This document shows, one piece after another, positions 12,735 to 24,846 of a stretch of 64,000 bases of DNA. The stretch covers positions 61,304,522 through 61,368,521 of the forward strand of contig CM070620.1 of assembly GCA_036346255.1 (NCBI GenBank), read 5' to 3'. The notes below the pieces were generated by a model. It ran no database searches. It saw nothing but the letters and a program-made list of their open reading frames with translations, and was not told the origin of the DNA. Both the position numbers and the translations under genes were made by a program. The DNA is from Ampelocalamus luodianensis (taxonomy: Eukaryota > Streptophyta > Magnoliopsida > Poales > Poaceae). How positions within the stretch are numbered: the stretch's first letter is position 1; the number at the start of each line of letters is the position of its first letter.

Positions 12735-13738
12735 TCACCTCATCTTAGGCCAATAAAAGTGATCGCTCTGCATAGACAATGTCTTCTCACGTCCAAAATG
12801 TCCCATCAATCCACCTGCATGTGATTCCTGCAGTAATAACAAACGCACGGAGGATTCTGGAACGCATAATTTGTTAGTGCAAAACAAAAACCTATCATGG
12901 ATGTGAAATTTATCCCAGCCTTTTCCCTCTTTGCAATGTGCGTAAGGAACGGAAAAATCATTGTCATGAGCATATAAATCACGCAAACTCTCTAAACCAG
13001 GAACTTGCACTCCTAATTGAGTTAAAAGTAGACTTTTCCTAGAAAGAGCATCAGCTACCACATTTTCCTTTCCCTTCTTGTATTTCACAATGTAAGGAAA
13101 CGACTCAATGAATTCGACCCATTTGGCATGTCTACGGTTCAGATTTGCTTGGCCTTTTAAATACTTCAATGCCTCATAATCAGAATGAATAATAAACTCT
13201 TTAGGCCATAAATAGTGTTACCAAGTTTCTAACGCACGCACTAACGCATAAAGCTCTTTGCCATAGACCGGATAATTCAATTGAGCACCATTCAGTTTCT
13301 CACTAAAATAAGCTACCGGTCTACCCTCTTGCATTAAAACACCGCCAATACCCAATCCACTAGCATCACACTCAATTTCAAAAATTTAGTGAAATCGAGT
13401 AAAACAAGCAACGGTGCTTCAGTCAAGCGTTTCTTAAGTTCAGCAAAAGCATTGTCTTGCGCTACCCCCCACACAAATTCAACACCCTTTTTAGTAAGTT
13501 CATTCAAAGGGGCAGCGACGGTGCTAAAATCCTTCACAAAGCGTCGATAAAAACCAACGAGACCATGAAAGCTTCTAATCTGACTTACGTTCACAGGAGT
13601 TGGCCAATTTTTAATCGCTTCAATTTTAGACTCGTCTACTTCAACTCCCTGTGCAGAAACAACATAGCCCAAAAAGATGACGCGATCTTTGCAAAAAGTG
13701 CACTTCTCTAAGTTCCCAAATAACCTAGCCTCACACAA
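12735..13738 (-). pseudogene. CRM-like RT connection, RNase H and integrase zinc finger, broken
   Basis: The 13738-13334 frame carries the RT thumb/connection (KCTFCKDRVIFLGYVVS, GLVGFYRRFVKDFS). RNase H is partly unreadable around 13170-13330. The 13169-12735 frame holds its C-terminal end (KGKENVVADALSRK) and then the His/His part of the integrase zinc finger (ESHAGGLMGHFGREKT, HFYWPKMR). The break between the frames is at least one stop and one shift. Confidence 0.78.
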
Positions 13739-13763
13739 AACTTGCGAACTTGTCTAAGATGGT

Positions 13764-14434
13764 CTATGTGTTCGATTCGGTCATTGTAAATCGAATATCA
13801 TCAAAGTACACAACCACAAATTTACCAATCAAATTCCTTAAAACATGATTCATTAAGCGCATGAAAGTACTAGGTGCATTAGTTAAACCAAAAGGCATGA
13901 CTAACCACTCATACAACCCAAATTTTGTTTTAAATGTTGTTTTCACTCATCCCCTTCATGCATCCTAATTTGATGGTAACCATGCGCAAATCTATCTTAG
14001 AAAATAATGACACCACTCAATTCGTCTAGCATATCATCTAAGCGAGGTATAGGATGGCGATATCGAATTGTGATATTATTAATCGCTCGACAATCTACGC
14101 ACATACGCCATGAACCATCTTTCTTAGGAACTAAAATAACAGGAACAACACAAGGGCTTAAGCTTTCACGTACATACCCTTTGGAGAGAAGCTCTTGTAC
14201 TTGTTTCTGAATTTCCTTTGTTTCCTCGGGATTGGTGCGGTACGGTGGTCGGTTCGACAGCGACGCTCCTGGAATCAAGTCGATCTTATATTCTATCCCA
14301 CGGATTGGTGGTAGCCTAGCTGGTACCTCGGCTGGAAAGACGTCGCTGAAGTCCTGCAAAACACAAGCAACACCACTAGGAAGAGAAGATAAGTCGTTAG
14401 TCGAAAGCAAGGCGTCTTTGTACAAACAGTACAA
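13764..14434 (-). pseudogene. CRM-like reverse transcriptase, frameshifted
   Basis: Two frames cover the polymerase: 14434-13997 (NRPPYRTNPEE, VPKKDGSWRMCVDCRAINN, HPIPRLDDMLDEL) and 13946-13764 (FGLYEWLVMPFGLTNAP, VVVYFDDI, the catalytic Asp pair). Between them the GYHQIRMHEG segment is still readable but out of frame, because bases are lost near 13990-14000 and a TGA interrupts near 13947. The catalytic residues are present; the enzyme would not be made. Confidence 0.82.
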
Positions 14435-14606
14435 AGTGCACCAAATTGGGATCTTCGTTGAATTCTCTCATATCTGATTTGGTGGCTAACATCACTAAAT
14501 TCTTCTCTCGCTCTTTGGTAGTCTCAACGTGCATCTCATTTTTCTGCATTGAAGAATTCACAATCTGTTGCGGTGTAAGCGGCTTCAAGATGATATCCAT
14601 ATTGTT

Positions 14607-15074
14607 TCATCGAAATGTGTAGCGATTTGTACGCCCATCGTGAACAGCATAACGGTCATATTGCCATGGCCGTCCCAAGAGCAAGTGACACACTGTCATA
14701 GGCACTACATCGCAGTCCATAGTGTCGGTGTACTTCCCAATAGAAAACGTCACACGCACCATATAGTTCACCTTCACTTCCTCTTTGTCGCTCAACCATT
14801 GCACATGATAAGGACGTGGATGCGGCAAGTACTTCAAACCCAACTTATGACACATATCCTTAATGGCCAAATTGTGACAACTCCCACCATCAATAATCAC
14901 TTTGCACACCTTACCCTTATCAAGTTTTGCCCAAGTCTGAAATAAATTGCACCACTGCTCGAGTGACGGTGATGGCATCACACTAAGCACCTTGGGTGTG
15001 CAAACAATAGAATACTGTTCAGTGTTAGGGAACTCAGGATCGCACTCACATTGCTCTATGTCATCGGTGTGCAA
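14607..15074 (-). pseudogene. CRM-like aspartic protease region
   Basis: A 155-codon frame with CKVIIDGGSCHNLA, where the DGGS stands in the place of the catalytic DTG/DSG as is usual in this group, and a C-terminal LLLGRPWQYDRYAVHDGR. It would mature the polyprotein. It is closely similar in layout to the protease of the element at 49417-55378 (CKVIIDGGSCNNLA, LLLGRPWQYDRY). It is separated from Gag by stops. Confidence 0.78.
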
Positions 15075-15243
15075 GACTGGCTATGCATCAGGCGACTCAT
15101 CATCACTAGCTGAAACATAATCGCCATCTTCGGTGATAAGCATAGTTCTGACATTTGGCGATCCCTCGAAAATGGCCAACACCCTTGCACTTGTGGCAAA
15201 TGATGTCACGTGAGCGTCCTATTGACCCCATAGGCGAGTCGCA

Positions 15244-16303
15244 CTAGCGTGGCGCCGCAGGTCGACGCACCAGTGATGGTGTACTCTCCAGCTTCTTACT
15301 TGCGGAACTACGCATTGCCGAATTGCTTCCGGCCGGAGGAGTGCTCCTGTTTGGCTGGCTATTGTTATATGGCTGTCCCGGACTGGCTGAAGAACGTGAA
15401 CGAGCAGCGAATCGTGCGTCTTCAATCACTTGTCGCTCGGCTTCGCGTGCTTGGTGCAGCAACTCAATCATATCATTATAGGGATGGTGATTGACAATGC
15501 GCTTGACAACATGATTCATGCCAGCTAGAAATCTCGCCATGGTCTGTTCTTCATTCTCGCGGACATCTGCATGTATCATGATAGTCTCCATGTCCTTATG
15601 ATATTCATCAATTGATCTCATACCTTGTCGTAGCCCTGTCAACTTCTCAAATAGTGAACGCTTGTAGTGGCGAGGTACAAAGCGTGCCCGCAAATACTGC
15701 TTCATCTGCTCCTAGGTGATAATCGGCAACTCATGGCGCTCCATAAACTACGGATGAACTGCTCCCACCAATGTGTGGCATAATCATCCAAGCCATTGGA
15801 CGCAAGCAACAGCTTCTTCTCATTGAAATAGTTGTTCATCCGAAACAACTTATCAACTTTCAGCTCCCAAGTGAGGTATTGTTCGACATCTGTACCACCT
15901 AAAAATATAGGGAGAGTAAATTTGGGCTTAGCGACAAAATCCTCGGCGTCGTCGTGTCGAGGACGTTGCTCCTCATCCACATGAATAGCACGCTCCTCCT
16001 CGGTCTCATTGTGCAAAACGGCCGGGGGGCCGTGCACACTTGTGTCATCAGCTTGCGCAGCCTTACGCAGATTGTGTTGTGCGAACATAGCGCGTAGCTC
16101 CAGGAAGTTATTGTTGATGGCCGTACGTAATTGTGTGACCTCCTCCCCGAGAGTGTTCAGTCCAGTCTGAACTTCCCCGAGCTCATCGTGCACGCCATTG
16201 TCACCATCATGAAGTTGTTTTGTAGCATCTCGCGCAACCGAGTGTACTCTGTCCACGAAACCGGCGCCTCCGGATTAGGTGGATCCTCCTCGTGACCTGA
16301 CAT
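15244..16303 (-). pseudogene. gag: CRM-like Gag, frameshifted
   Basis: Structural polyprotein of the element. The likely start is the ATG at 16303 (MSGHEEDPPNPEAP). The frame shifts near 16220-16250, then carries a Leu/Glu-rich coiled segment, then the Retrotrans_gag core with DVEQYLTWELKVDKLF and YATHWWEQF. Another shift near 15705 leads to MKQYLRARFVPRHY and GLRQGMRSIDEYHKDME, ending in a Ser/Pro/Arg-rich linker. A zinc knuckle start (CHKCKGVGH) follows near 15200-15150 outside the open frame. The same layout occurs in the intact-looking Gag at 52328-53332, which helps to place the breaks. Confidence 0.78.
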
Positions 16304-17738
16304 GGCAACAACTCACAAACAAGAAACGAGGTTATATCTGGGTTAGTAAAACAAAAGCTCTCTCTACTACGCTGCAACTCAGCATCACGAAAACAAGGCA
16401 AGCTTACCGTTCCAAAGTGAATCAAGGGCGGTAAATCGCGATTGTGACAAATAACGACCTTAACCGGTAATGTATGAGCGTAACCAAGAGCAAAGGAGTA
16501 CACAAGCGGGTGTAGGTGGAGCTTGGACGGTATGTGTATATCCTATGCAATCGATATTCAAGGTATTGTAAAGCTAAGTAATGATCCAAGCTAGAGTATT
16601 TTGCCTATGTCTTTGATCCAAAGGTTTAAGCGAAAGTGTATGAACGCACACGCAAAGATAAATGAGACTTAATGCAAACAAAGGAATGAGCTCAAACGGA
16701 AATAGAGATAAAACAAGCTTGTTATGCACCAAGTACAAGGATAGACGCTAGCCAATTGCAAAAAAATATACTAGGGCACAAGATTGCTCAAAGAAAATTG
16801 AAAAACACAAACTGAAACTATGACCGATCTTGTGCGGCCCAAATTAGGCGCGGATCAACTCGGAAAAGGATGCCGTCTTCACGGGAAACCTTAGAATCAC
16901 TTGTAGAGGGTCTATGTCAATTTTGAGCGAATTCGAAAAAACTTAAATTTTTCTCGGTTTGCGGGCCCGTTTTGAGGCCCTAAACGACCTTTTTTGGGGT
17001 CGAAGTTGCTGCGCGTGTGCCCGATGGCTTACGCGGATCTAAAATCCCCAGATTTCCCGGAATTCTTCTATTTTGGCTCTATTTTCCCGTTTCCTTTCCA
17101 ACGGATCAAGAAACGCTCCAATCGGAGGTCGTATGCAAAAGTTAGCTTTTAAAAATTTTTTTTATGCCGTGGCTCTTTCTATATGCGGCTGCCTTTTGCT
17201 CTTCTGTTCTCTCTTCTTTCAAAGGTCGAATGTATTTTGTGCTACTCTCGTGTTTACGTAATGTCCACAATTTAGCAAAGTGTAAACAAAGTTCAATGAG
17301 CAGCCCAAAGCAATATCAATAGCTAGTCTCAAGATGAAAGGATATATAAAAGATACCAAATGTGGTTCAGCCGGTGATGATGTCGTGGCCAAAACACAAG
17401 ATGGAGCAATTGGACTCGGATTGTGTTTGAGCTAGAGGTTGATACGAACGCTAGTCCCACCAAGGAGTTCGGATAAGGAAACAACACCGTTTCGGATTAC
17501 AGTTTTTGGGTGCTAATTGAGGGAGTTCAATCAGCAATTTTCAACAAAGATTAAGCTACGCAATGGAAACACAAGGATCAACACTAAAACAAAACTCTAA
17601 TGGATGAAAACTTAACTAAACGCACAAGAAATAACAGATTAAACTACGGTTTTGGTATTGCAATTTTCGGTTTATTGGACGATAGGAAAGAAAACAAATC
17701 TAACTACGGGTAAAGAAGTTCTCACCGAGTAAACCTAG
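16304..17738. other. 5' untranslated leader of the CRM-like element
   Basis: Non-coding leader between Gag start and primer site. Only short frames occur and none resembles a known protein. Confidence 0.6.
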
Positions 17739-17750
17739 AATCTGATACCA
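17739..17750 (-). other. Primer-binding site of the CRM-like element
   Basis: The minus strand reads TGGTATCAGATT, two bases inside the 5' LTR. The first ten bases match initiator tRNA-Met; the last two differ from the common TGGTATCAGAGC. Confidence 0.75.
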
Positions 17751-17752
17751 CA

Positions 17753-18798
17753 TGATACGGGGGGACGCCCGATCTTCTCAGTGAGGAACCGTGGATAGTT
17801 GATGCGAAGTAGACGATGTCGCTAGCTGAACACTCGCGCCAATGCACGAACCCTCAACTCTTCGGAATACGCCCAAAACACACCGGGTAGTTGTTCGTCG
17901 CGAGACCACGAGCATTTGACGCCAAGTCCCAATTCCCAATGGAGCAGCGGCTTGACCTGGATTGCGAGAATAAAACAATGGATCGCCTAATTCTCTCTCA
18001 AAGTCCTCGCATGAACTCGGTGTCGAAAGAACAAGCAATAGCTATGTTTCAATCTTATGCATAAACGGTCTAATGGATACAAAGGAGGGCAAGGGTACTT
18101 AAGGCGCCTCCACGACTCACGTGCGGCCTAGGGCGGCTACACACGCCGAATCAAACTCTAATTCGGCTAAGACCCCAAAAAACACACAAAAGGAAAACCT
18201 AACTTAAATCCGTCACATTGTTTTGGTCATAGCGCGCGACCGTCGTCTTCGAAGTTCGGGCCATACCCATTGTGTGGGCCTTGGAATAAGCTTTCAAACA
18301 AGTCAAGAACAGCCCAATCGGACTCCGTATGCAAAAGTTATAGCCTTTTATTACAGCCTGTTGGGCTGTCCCGAACGAATCGAATTGAATTCTGAGTTGA
18401 TTCCGAGATGAATTTCGGTTGGGCTTGTGGAGGATCCGAATTGGGCTTGAATTCTTGGGTCTTTCTCCTCTTGGTTGACCCATGTGAGCTTCTCCTCCAT
18501 TGCTTTGGCTCCGGCCTCCCTCTCCTCCCTCTCGGTTCCAAAGGCTTCACAATGTTCAAACCTGAGAATGTACAAAATATTTGCATGAGGTAGTACCCAA
18601 TTCTCATCAATGAAAATAGAAGATTCATTAAGAAACAAAAGCACCTATTTATTTAGAAGTTTAGCTCTTGCTCTAGTCAGTGGACCAACATGCACTTCTG
18701 CACTTGTATTATTTGTAGCTTCACTTATGGCGTCCATCTCAGTATGTGAGTGACCACCAATAGGGAAAGATGTATCAGTGTTAGGGATGCCCTCATCA
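17753..18798 (-). repeat. CRM-like element, 5' LTR
   Basis: This LTR is directly followed on the minus strand by the primer site. It carries the same TGATACG...CCTCATCA ends and keeps the LTR-encoded tail (GPLTRARAKLLN) in one open frame with the preceding residues (18645-18836). The right target duplication GACCG follows at 18799. Confidence 0.88.
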
Positions 18799-19323
18799 GA
18801 CCGCAATGCGGTTGTACCGCTCAAACAGCCGGTCATACCGCATTAGCGCTCGGTTGGCAAAGGAGATCAAAAATCGGTAGCACCACCAAATAAAATGCGG
18901 TCATATCGCACCAAGCGGTACAACCGCCGGAGAAACATCGGTTCAACCGATTTTTGACAACCACACAAAGAGTTTTTGAAAAAGAAATTCAAATGCATGC
19001 ATGATCCTAAATTGATCCATATTGCACAAGACCATGTTATCAAGCTACTAGTCACGATCCCTCTTAATAGTACGACATTTATCCTAAAATCCGGTCTTCC
19101 AAACATTTCTCCTAAGACCGGTAAAATATAAAAGGATCCTAGTCTACTTATACCTGTCTTGAGCCAAGTAGATCTTCATTGAACCAATTAGCATGCATCT
19201 TTGCGTCATCAAAAACCACCAATGGATCTTAACCTTGTAGATACTCAATAACCACGTTAATCCAACATTCACATGTAGTCATTAATTATCAAAACAATTT
19301 TTAGGGGCCTAGATGCTTTCACA
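18799..19323 (-). repeat. Copia 5' LTR, outer part
   Basis: This is the continuation of the LTR interrupted at 10728. It begins with the second copy of the duplication GACCG (18799-18803) and resumes the GCGGTACAACCG-like palindromes seen before the break. It ends AGATGCTTTCACA, which on the minus strand is the LTR start TGTGAAAGCATCTAGGCCCC, a copia LTR opening familiar from grass genomes. The five bases outside (CCTTC, 19324-19328) would be the element's target duplication, but the partner end is not in the window. Confidence 0.75.
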
Positions 19324-20206
19324 CCTTCTTAGTTGGACTTTCACTGTGACTTTGACCAACCTCTTTGTTTGAACCAGCCCTGTTCCCTTTTTCCCTTCTG
19401 CACGCTTGGCAGCAGAAAGTCTCTGAACTTTAAATGTGGTGCTGCAGCACATTAAAAGTGGTCACATCTGTGGTATTTTGTTCCTCCTTTTGATAGCATG
19501 CCTTGTTAAATCCTTGTCCTGATTTCCACCAACCCTTGACACGTTTGCTCTAGCCTCGGTGCTATCTCGTGCTATTTGTAGTCGGGAGAGCCTCTCTTCA
19601 CCCCTTTTCTCGTCATTTCTAACCTCCTGGTTCTCCTCTTGGTGCTGTGCTTGGAGATTCATTTCCTCTTCGGTTTGGATCTCCTGTCCCGCAGGACCTC
19701 CTGTTTTCTTGGTTTTTAGTTGGATTTGCTTGAGTTCCTTCAAGTCTTTTGAGTTCTTTTGTGGAGCTTGCCTTGTTTACTTGGTTTTTGCGAATGTGTA
19801 GGTCCCGAGTTTAAAGAAGAGTTCTTGGACCCAGCTCTCTCCACCGAGGGCTCCCCACTGCTCAACGAAGGCAAGTCACAGGCCTTTGATCATTTTGAAC
19901 CTAACATCTAAAGATGAGTCTATCTTCTTATGCATGGCTACGTTCTTAAGAAAAGATTTTGGGTAGTAGCAGTTCCTATTTGTTATTAGACCTCCTTGGA
20001 TGTTTGTCCTCAACATGTTGACATGCTTAACTTGAACACCTTAGAATGGGTTGTTTTGTTGGCACCCTTTGTTTTGCCAAATTGGAACCGTAGAATGCTT
20101 AGCCTTGCCCTAGTACCGTGAGTCTCGAGAACCTTTGTTTTTCTTTTAATAATCTTGACTAAAGAACTATGGAATGGTGGTTGGTGCCACTGATGGGCAA
20201 CTGTGG
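19324..20206. other. Unassigned sequence
   Basis: No protein of known kind. A minus-strand frame of 93 codons (19462-19743) is rich in Gln, Glu, Lys and Arg and could be a linker piece of a retroelement, but I cannot place it. This stretch lies between the copia LTR end and the LTR-like sequence that follows. Confidence 0.4.
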
Positions 20207-21640
20207 TGTAAGGCCCAATTGTGTTATTTGTGGTGCGATGCTGCTAATGTTAAAACTTGTGCCTAGACTTGGTGGTTCTATGGCTTGGGTTGAACCCTAA
20301 AACGTTTTATGCTCAGGCGAGTTGGTCGGGAGTGAGTAGCGGGTGCTATACGCACACTGGGGTTTGTGGTCAGACTCGCCTGATGCAACCAACTAAGGAC
20401 TTAACTTTGTGTTCTTGATTCGGGTTTCCTGTGCAACAACAAGATCATTTTATGGGGGTGGTCTGGGCTGAATAATTAGTAATGAGCTTGCTTAGTTCTA
20501 TTTTGGATGGCAATTGGTGTTGCACGGCGCAAGAGGGGGCACGAATCTAATGGGTGTGAGGCTCATTAGAAGCGAAACCTTAGCGGGCAGCTCGGAGCCA
20601 GTTCAAGCTTTGTAAAGGCCTTGTCACACTTTCTAGACTGCTCATATTTGGAAATGAGCAAGGTTTCGACGGAAACAACCCCGCTAGAGAGGTCGTGAAT
20701 TGTGGGTAAAGTTGTACACCTCTGCAGAGTGTAAAATCTATTCGAATAGCCAAGTCCTTGGTCATGGGCATTGCCTGGTGACAATGCGCAAGAGGTAGTT
20801 TGTATTATGAAACTTTGTTCCTGAGCACTTCTGTGAGAGGCTATGGCTTTTATCTCGAAGAGACCTTGGCCGGCTTTAGAGGGGTCATGGTTGGCTCAAG
20901 AAAGGTTCAGGGACTGGGCATGTGGAACCTAGGGTGGTCCAAGAGCCTCTGGGTTGGTGCTCAAGGAGGTCTTGGGACCCTAGGGTGGTCTTTGGGAGCT
21001 CTGGAGTTGGTGCTCTAAGGTAGTCGTGGGGTAGTCCTGGACGTTGGTGCGGCCAAGACCTCCCCCGTGAGGAAGTGAGTTGGTGCTCATGACCTCCCTT
21101 GGAACCCTTGTTGTTTTGTCTTTCGTCTTAAAATTTGAGTTTTTCAATCTACTTATACTATTGTCAAATCTTGCTTTATGCAAACTAACACTGCAGCTCT
21201 CTATTGTCAAGCCAATGCATGAATATTAATTGCATACATGTTCTCTGTGACTTGCTGAGTACATTCAAATGTACTCATGGCTTTTGTCCTGCTGTTGCAA
21301 GCAGTGTTTGAAGATGACCAAGTTCAGGGCAGCACAGACCTCTTCGAGGAGGAGTTCTTTGACGAGTAGACCTTCTAGGAGACGTCCTCCACTTGACAGC
21401 CTATGGGCTTGCCGGATGGCTCCACGCGTTTTGTATTTTTCGGCTGTGCAGGTTCTGTTACCGTTTTTGTAAGCCCGTGTTGACAACGGTTGTAAACAAC
21501 CTTGGCCATAAGGCCCTTGTTAATATATTTACGCTTTGCTTTATCTGTTGTTCATAGTTGCTAGACTGTGCAGCTTTGATTTAACCTTTGTGAACTTGTG
21601 CGAGTTAGCTTGAGTTCCTAGGACTAACTCAGTGCATAGA
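20207..21640 (+). repeat. Probable gypsy LTR fragment, plus strand
   Basis: Begins TGTAAGGCCCAATTG and contains the phrase CTTGCTGAGTAC followed by GTACTCATGGCTTTTG near 21250-21290, a phrase typical of grass gypsy LTRs near the 3' part. The region 20900-21100 repeats 'gttggtgctc' and 'aggtcttgggaccctagg' like words. No primer site, polypurine tract or partner copy is visible, so its ends are uncertain and it may be a solo or truncated LTR. Confidence 0.38.
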
Positions 21641-21644
21641 GCCA

Positions 21645-21800
21645 AGACCTCCAGGAGGTCCTCGAGATCTCCTAGGAGGTCCTAGAGGACCTCCTCAGGG
21701 GGTGCTCTTGGAGGACTTACAGGACCTCCGGGTGGTCCTGCGGACCTCCCTAAGAGGTCCCGAGTAGTCTTCTAGGTGTACTCCTGAGGTGGTCCTAACA
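21645..21800. repeat. Cluster of palindromic GGACCTCC / GGAGGTCC words
   Basis: About 150 bases built from alternating GAGGTCCT and AGGACCTC words, several of them back to back (CCTCCAGGAGG, CTCCTAGGAG). It lies between LTR-like sequence and the MULE relic and may be a subterminal repeat of either. Confidence 0.6.
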
Positions 21801-21943
21801 TTAATCCACTAGGAGAAACTAATGGGGCTCCTGGATTCCCCTCTCGCGCCCTGCTGTCCCTCCTATGCCTTCAGAGGGGACTCCCTTGTATGCCTGTAGT
21901 ATGATGTTCGAGATCTCTCCAGATGGACTCAAACTTCCGCCTC

Positions 21944-23600
21944 TCATTTTGCATGCACAATCGCCTTGAATGTCTTTATTAGTTCCTGACTATGGATCCA
22001 CGTGAAGAAGTTTGATGCAAGATGCCACATGCACCACTGGGTTTCCATGTCGTTCCACTGGTGTGGAGGTTTCATCCCATTCTTCATGGTGTTGAGAGCG
22101 AACAACAACACAGTATTGCGGTATGTGATAAGGTATACATTGGGCCGGTCTCCACACAACCGTCCACTTCACATTTGTTAGGAACCACAGCCAACTGGAT
22201 GTATTCTTATTCTCTACGATGGCAAAAGCTACACGAAGAAGCTGGTCATTCGTGTCGGCCGCTACCGTGATGAGAATGGTGCTCTTGTACCTCCTGGTGA
22301 GGAAAGTTCTATCCATCATGAGCACCAGACGACATCACTTAAAGCCCTCTATGGCCTAGAAGAAAGCACAGAATACATAGCAGTTAGGGCCTCCATAAGG
22401 ATTTTCTCTTTCCATCTTGTTTATGTATGTGCTGGGGCTTGCTTCGGCAATATGGTGAAGCATCCTTGGCACAAGGTTATATGCCTCCTCATATGTCCCG
22501 TACATGGCCTCTATCACCTTATGTTTGGCTCGTCAGATCTTACTATACCTGACTGGATAACCAACGAGATTGGCGACTTTTGACAATAACATCTTGGGGG
22601 AGACGACACATCCTCTACAACTAAGTTGCTGACGAGGCTTGCCACATATGCAGAAGACACATTCTGATGTTGTCATAGCGGTTCACTCATCTCGCAAGTG
22701 TGATCGATTACCGCCTTGACTGTGAAGACCGAGCCAAAGAAGTTCACCCTGTGAGCACTAGCCTTGCCAAGGTAGCCTTCCGCTTTACAGTGTAATGTTC
22801 TAGGTTGGATCGGTATACCCGGTACACACGGTTGATAGAAAAGGCATACCATGCTATAGTTTGCTACACGACCACCTTGTTAGAGAAGTACTGCTCAACA
22901 AACAGGGTGTCAGCATCAAAGCCCCACTGCGACCCTTTTTGTTGTGATAGTACAAGTGACTGCACTATGAGGTCATCAGCTCTCGATGCCACATAAGGCA
23001 CCTTCAATGACACAATTTCACCGGTCAGACCACCACCCTGGGGTGCTTCCTCCTTGCTATCATCCGAGCCTGGGTCGACGTCCTCGTTAGACTCCGACCT
23101 GACCGGCTGGTCTGGTAGAAACTCGTAGCAGTCAATACATGCCTACTACCAATGTCTCACCTCCTCATTTTGCACAAATTATGTGCAAGTCTCTCTCGTT
23201 GTCTTCCTCCAAACCAACACATTTTGTGCTCTTCTCTTCACACACCACATGCAGTTTCCTGCTTCCTGAGGCACCAGCATAATCAAAGTTTGCTGGCACC
23301 CTGTGCACGAAATTCACGTATACCATCAGCTTCCTATATATCGCCACCTCAGGCTATGAAGCAATTTGCATGTACTAGCCCCATGCAATGCTACCATTCA
23401 TCTTTAATAGCTCCCATATGCCCTACCCTCTCCTATTTGTGTAGGTGATCCTCTTGAAGACAAGCTTCTTCGTTGCTGCCTCGCATCGAGCCCCTCTGCC
23501 TAGACCACCTTGTACTATCATCTCGACAAGTCTAACCCATCGGGTCCATTCCATACGAGACCGTCACTATAAAACACAAGCAAGCTTACATGTTTGACAT
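21944..23600 (-). pseudogene. MULE (MuDR-like) transposase, decayed
   Basis: Transposase of a Mutator-like element, broken into many frames. Reading the minus strand from about 23600: VWNGPDGLDLS, a typical N-terminal region; an acidic stretch with DVDPGSDDSKEE; DADTLFVEQYFSNK (the MuDR DNA-binding-region opening); then AEASPSTY, IEGFK, and DRTFLTRRYKSTIL, where the Asp is the first catalytic residue of the DDE core. AFAIVENKNTSSWLWFL and WCMWHLASNF follow from the same core. At least five stops or shifts separate these pieces. I could not find its terminal inverted repeats, so the extent of the element is unknown. Confidence 0.75.
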
Positions 23601-23699
23601 TACCTATATCCACATCAACCCAATTTATTGTACACAATATAACAAACAGGCCGCACTATGTGGTCAATATTTCCCTACCATAGAAAAATAACCACACTA

Positions 23700-24425
23700 C
23701 CCAACCTAACCAAAACAACGACTTTGGGGCATTCAGTGCATAGTAAAAAAACTACAAAATTAGTTATGGCGAGTTAATTATGACTAAATAATAGTACTTA
23801 ATTAAGCCTATTTGATTAATTATGGTTATTTAATTAGGACTATTTTAATTACAACTAACTAACTACGACTAATTAATTACAACTAAATAATTTGAACAAA
23901 TAAATTGCGAGTAATTAAATGCGACTAATTAATTACCACTAAATAATTAGGATTAATTAATTAGTACTATTTAATTAACCTTAATTAATTAGTACTATTT
24001 AATTAACCTTAATTAATTATGACTAATTAATTATAGCTAATTAATTACAACTAATTAATTAGGACTATTTACGACTAACTAAATGCGAGTAAATAATTAT
24101 AAGTAATTAATTCCACCTAAACTAAATACGAAAAACTAATTAGGAAATTAATTTTGAGTATTTAAATAAGCCTATTTAATTAAGACTAATTAATTATGGT
24201 TATTTAATTAGGACTATTTTAATTACAACTAACAAAACACGAGTAAAAAATTACAACTAACTAAGTACGACTAATTAATTATTACTACATTAATTACAAC
24301 TGACTAATAGGGACAAATAAATTGTGACTAATTAATTACAACTATTTTAATTATGACTAAATATTTACGACTAACTAACTATGACTAATTAATTAGGACT
24401 AAATAATTTAACACTAACTACACAA
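23700..24425. repeat. AT-rich tandem repeat field (ACTAATTAATTA type)
   Basis: About 700 bases of degenerate 12-15 bp units around GACTAATTAATTAC. There is higher-order structure: a unit of about 30 bases (ATTAATTAGTACTATTTAAT) is repeated back to back at about 23950-24010, and a block of about 60 bases starting AAGCCTATTT at about 23805 recurs at about 24170. It lies just upstream of the MULE reading frame on its own strand, so it is probably a non-coding part of that element. Confidence 0.8.
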
Positions 24426-24845
24426 TTAATAAATATAATGCATACCAAAAAAATTACCTTCTCTAGAAGATCTTCACTTGATATCGAACTAACTGTACTA
24501 AAACAACCGCTAAACACTTCTTTAAACACTCTCAAATCGACAGCGAAATCAGAACTAATTTTGGCCGATCGCGCTGCCACTCGCTCGATGATCCTCTTTG
24601 TCTCTCTACGCAGAGCGGAATGGTTTTAGTGTGGAGGAATGAGAGCGCATTGCTAGGTTTAATAGCCACGCGAAGGCCAGTGAAGCGACGGGACGAAATC
24701 CGATTCCCTCCCACGGCCAAAGCGTTGGGTTTTTTGCACATGTGATGCGCTGTTTTTCGCGCATATGGGGGCAGCGAGAATCCGTGGTGTGCCCGAAATC
24801 ACGAATTTTTGTTGGAAACATAAAAAAATCGCGTATGAGGGCGTC
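24426..24845. other. Unassigned sequence between repeat fields
   Basis: Moderately GC-rich, with no recognisable protein. It probably belongs to the 5' part of the MULE-like element, since it lies between its coding remnant and the terminal-looking tandem repeat. Confidence 0.35.
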
Positions 24846-24846
24846 C

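Larger units (their letters stand above)
10729..18798 (-). mobile_element. Ty3/gypsy chromovirus, CRM-like, full length but decayed
   Basis: A complete minus-strand element with both LTRs (10729-11772 and 17753-18798), primer site, polypurine tract and Gag-protease-RT-RNase H-integrase order. It is flanked by the perfect 5-bp duplication GACCG (10724-10728 and 18799-18803), which proves insertion into the copia LTR. The coding strand carries several 1-2 base losses and stops. Assignment to CRM rests on the integrase tail reading through the polypurine tract into the 3' LTR, where the LTR encodes GPLTRARAKLLN, a signature of CRM/centromeric chromoviruses. That lineage call is from family knowledge, not from an alignment. 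Confidence 0.85.
6420..19323 (-). mobile_element. Ty1/copia retrotransposon (SIRE/Maximus-like), truncated and nested
   Basis: A minus-strand copia element. Domains in order along the minus strand are: 5' LTR (19323 to 18799, then 10728 to 9588), primer site (9585-9574), Gag with zinc knuckle, a long linker with a second zinc knuckle, protease, and integrase. The frame is lost at 6420, where the LTR at 4210-6419 has entered, so reverse transcriptase, RNase H and the 3' LTR are absent from the window. The copia LTR itself was later split by the CRM-like element at 10729-18798. LTR pieces sum to about 1.66 kb. The long Gag linker with two knuckles suggests the SIRE/Maximus lineage; that lineage call is inference. 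Multiple stops and shifts make the element dead. Confidence 0.8.
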
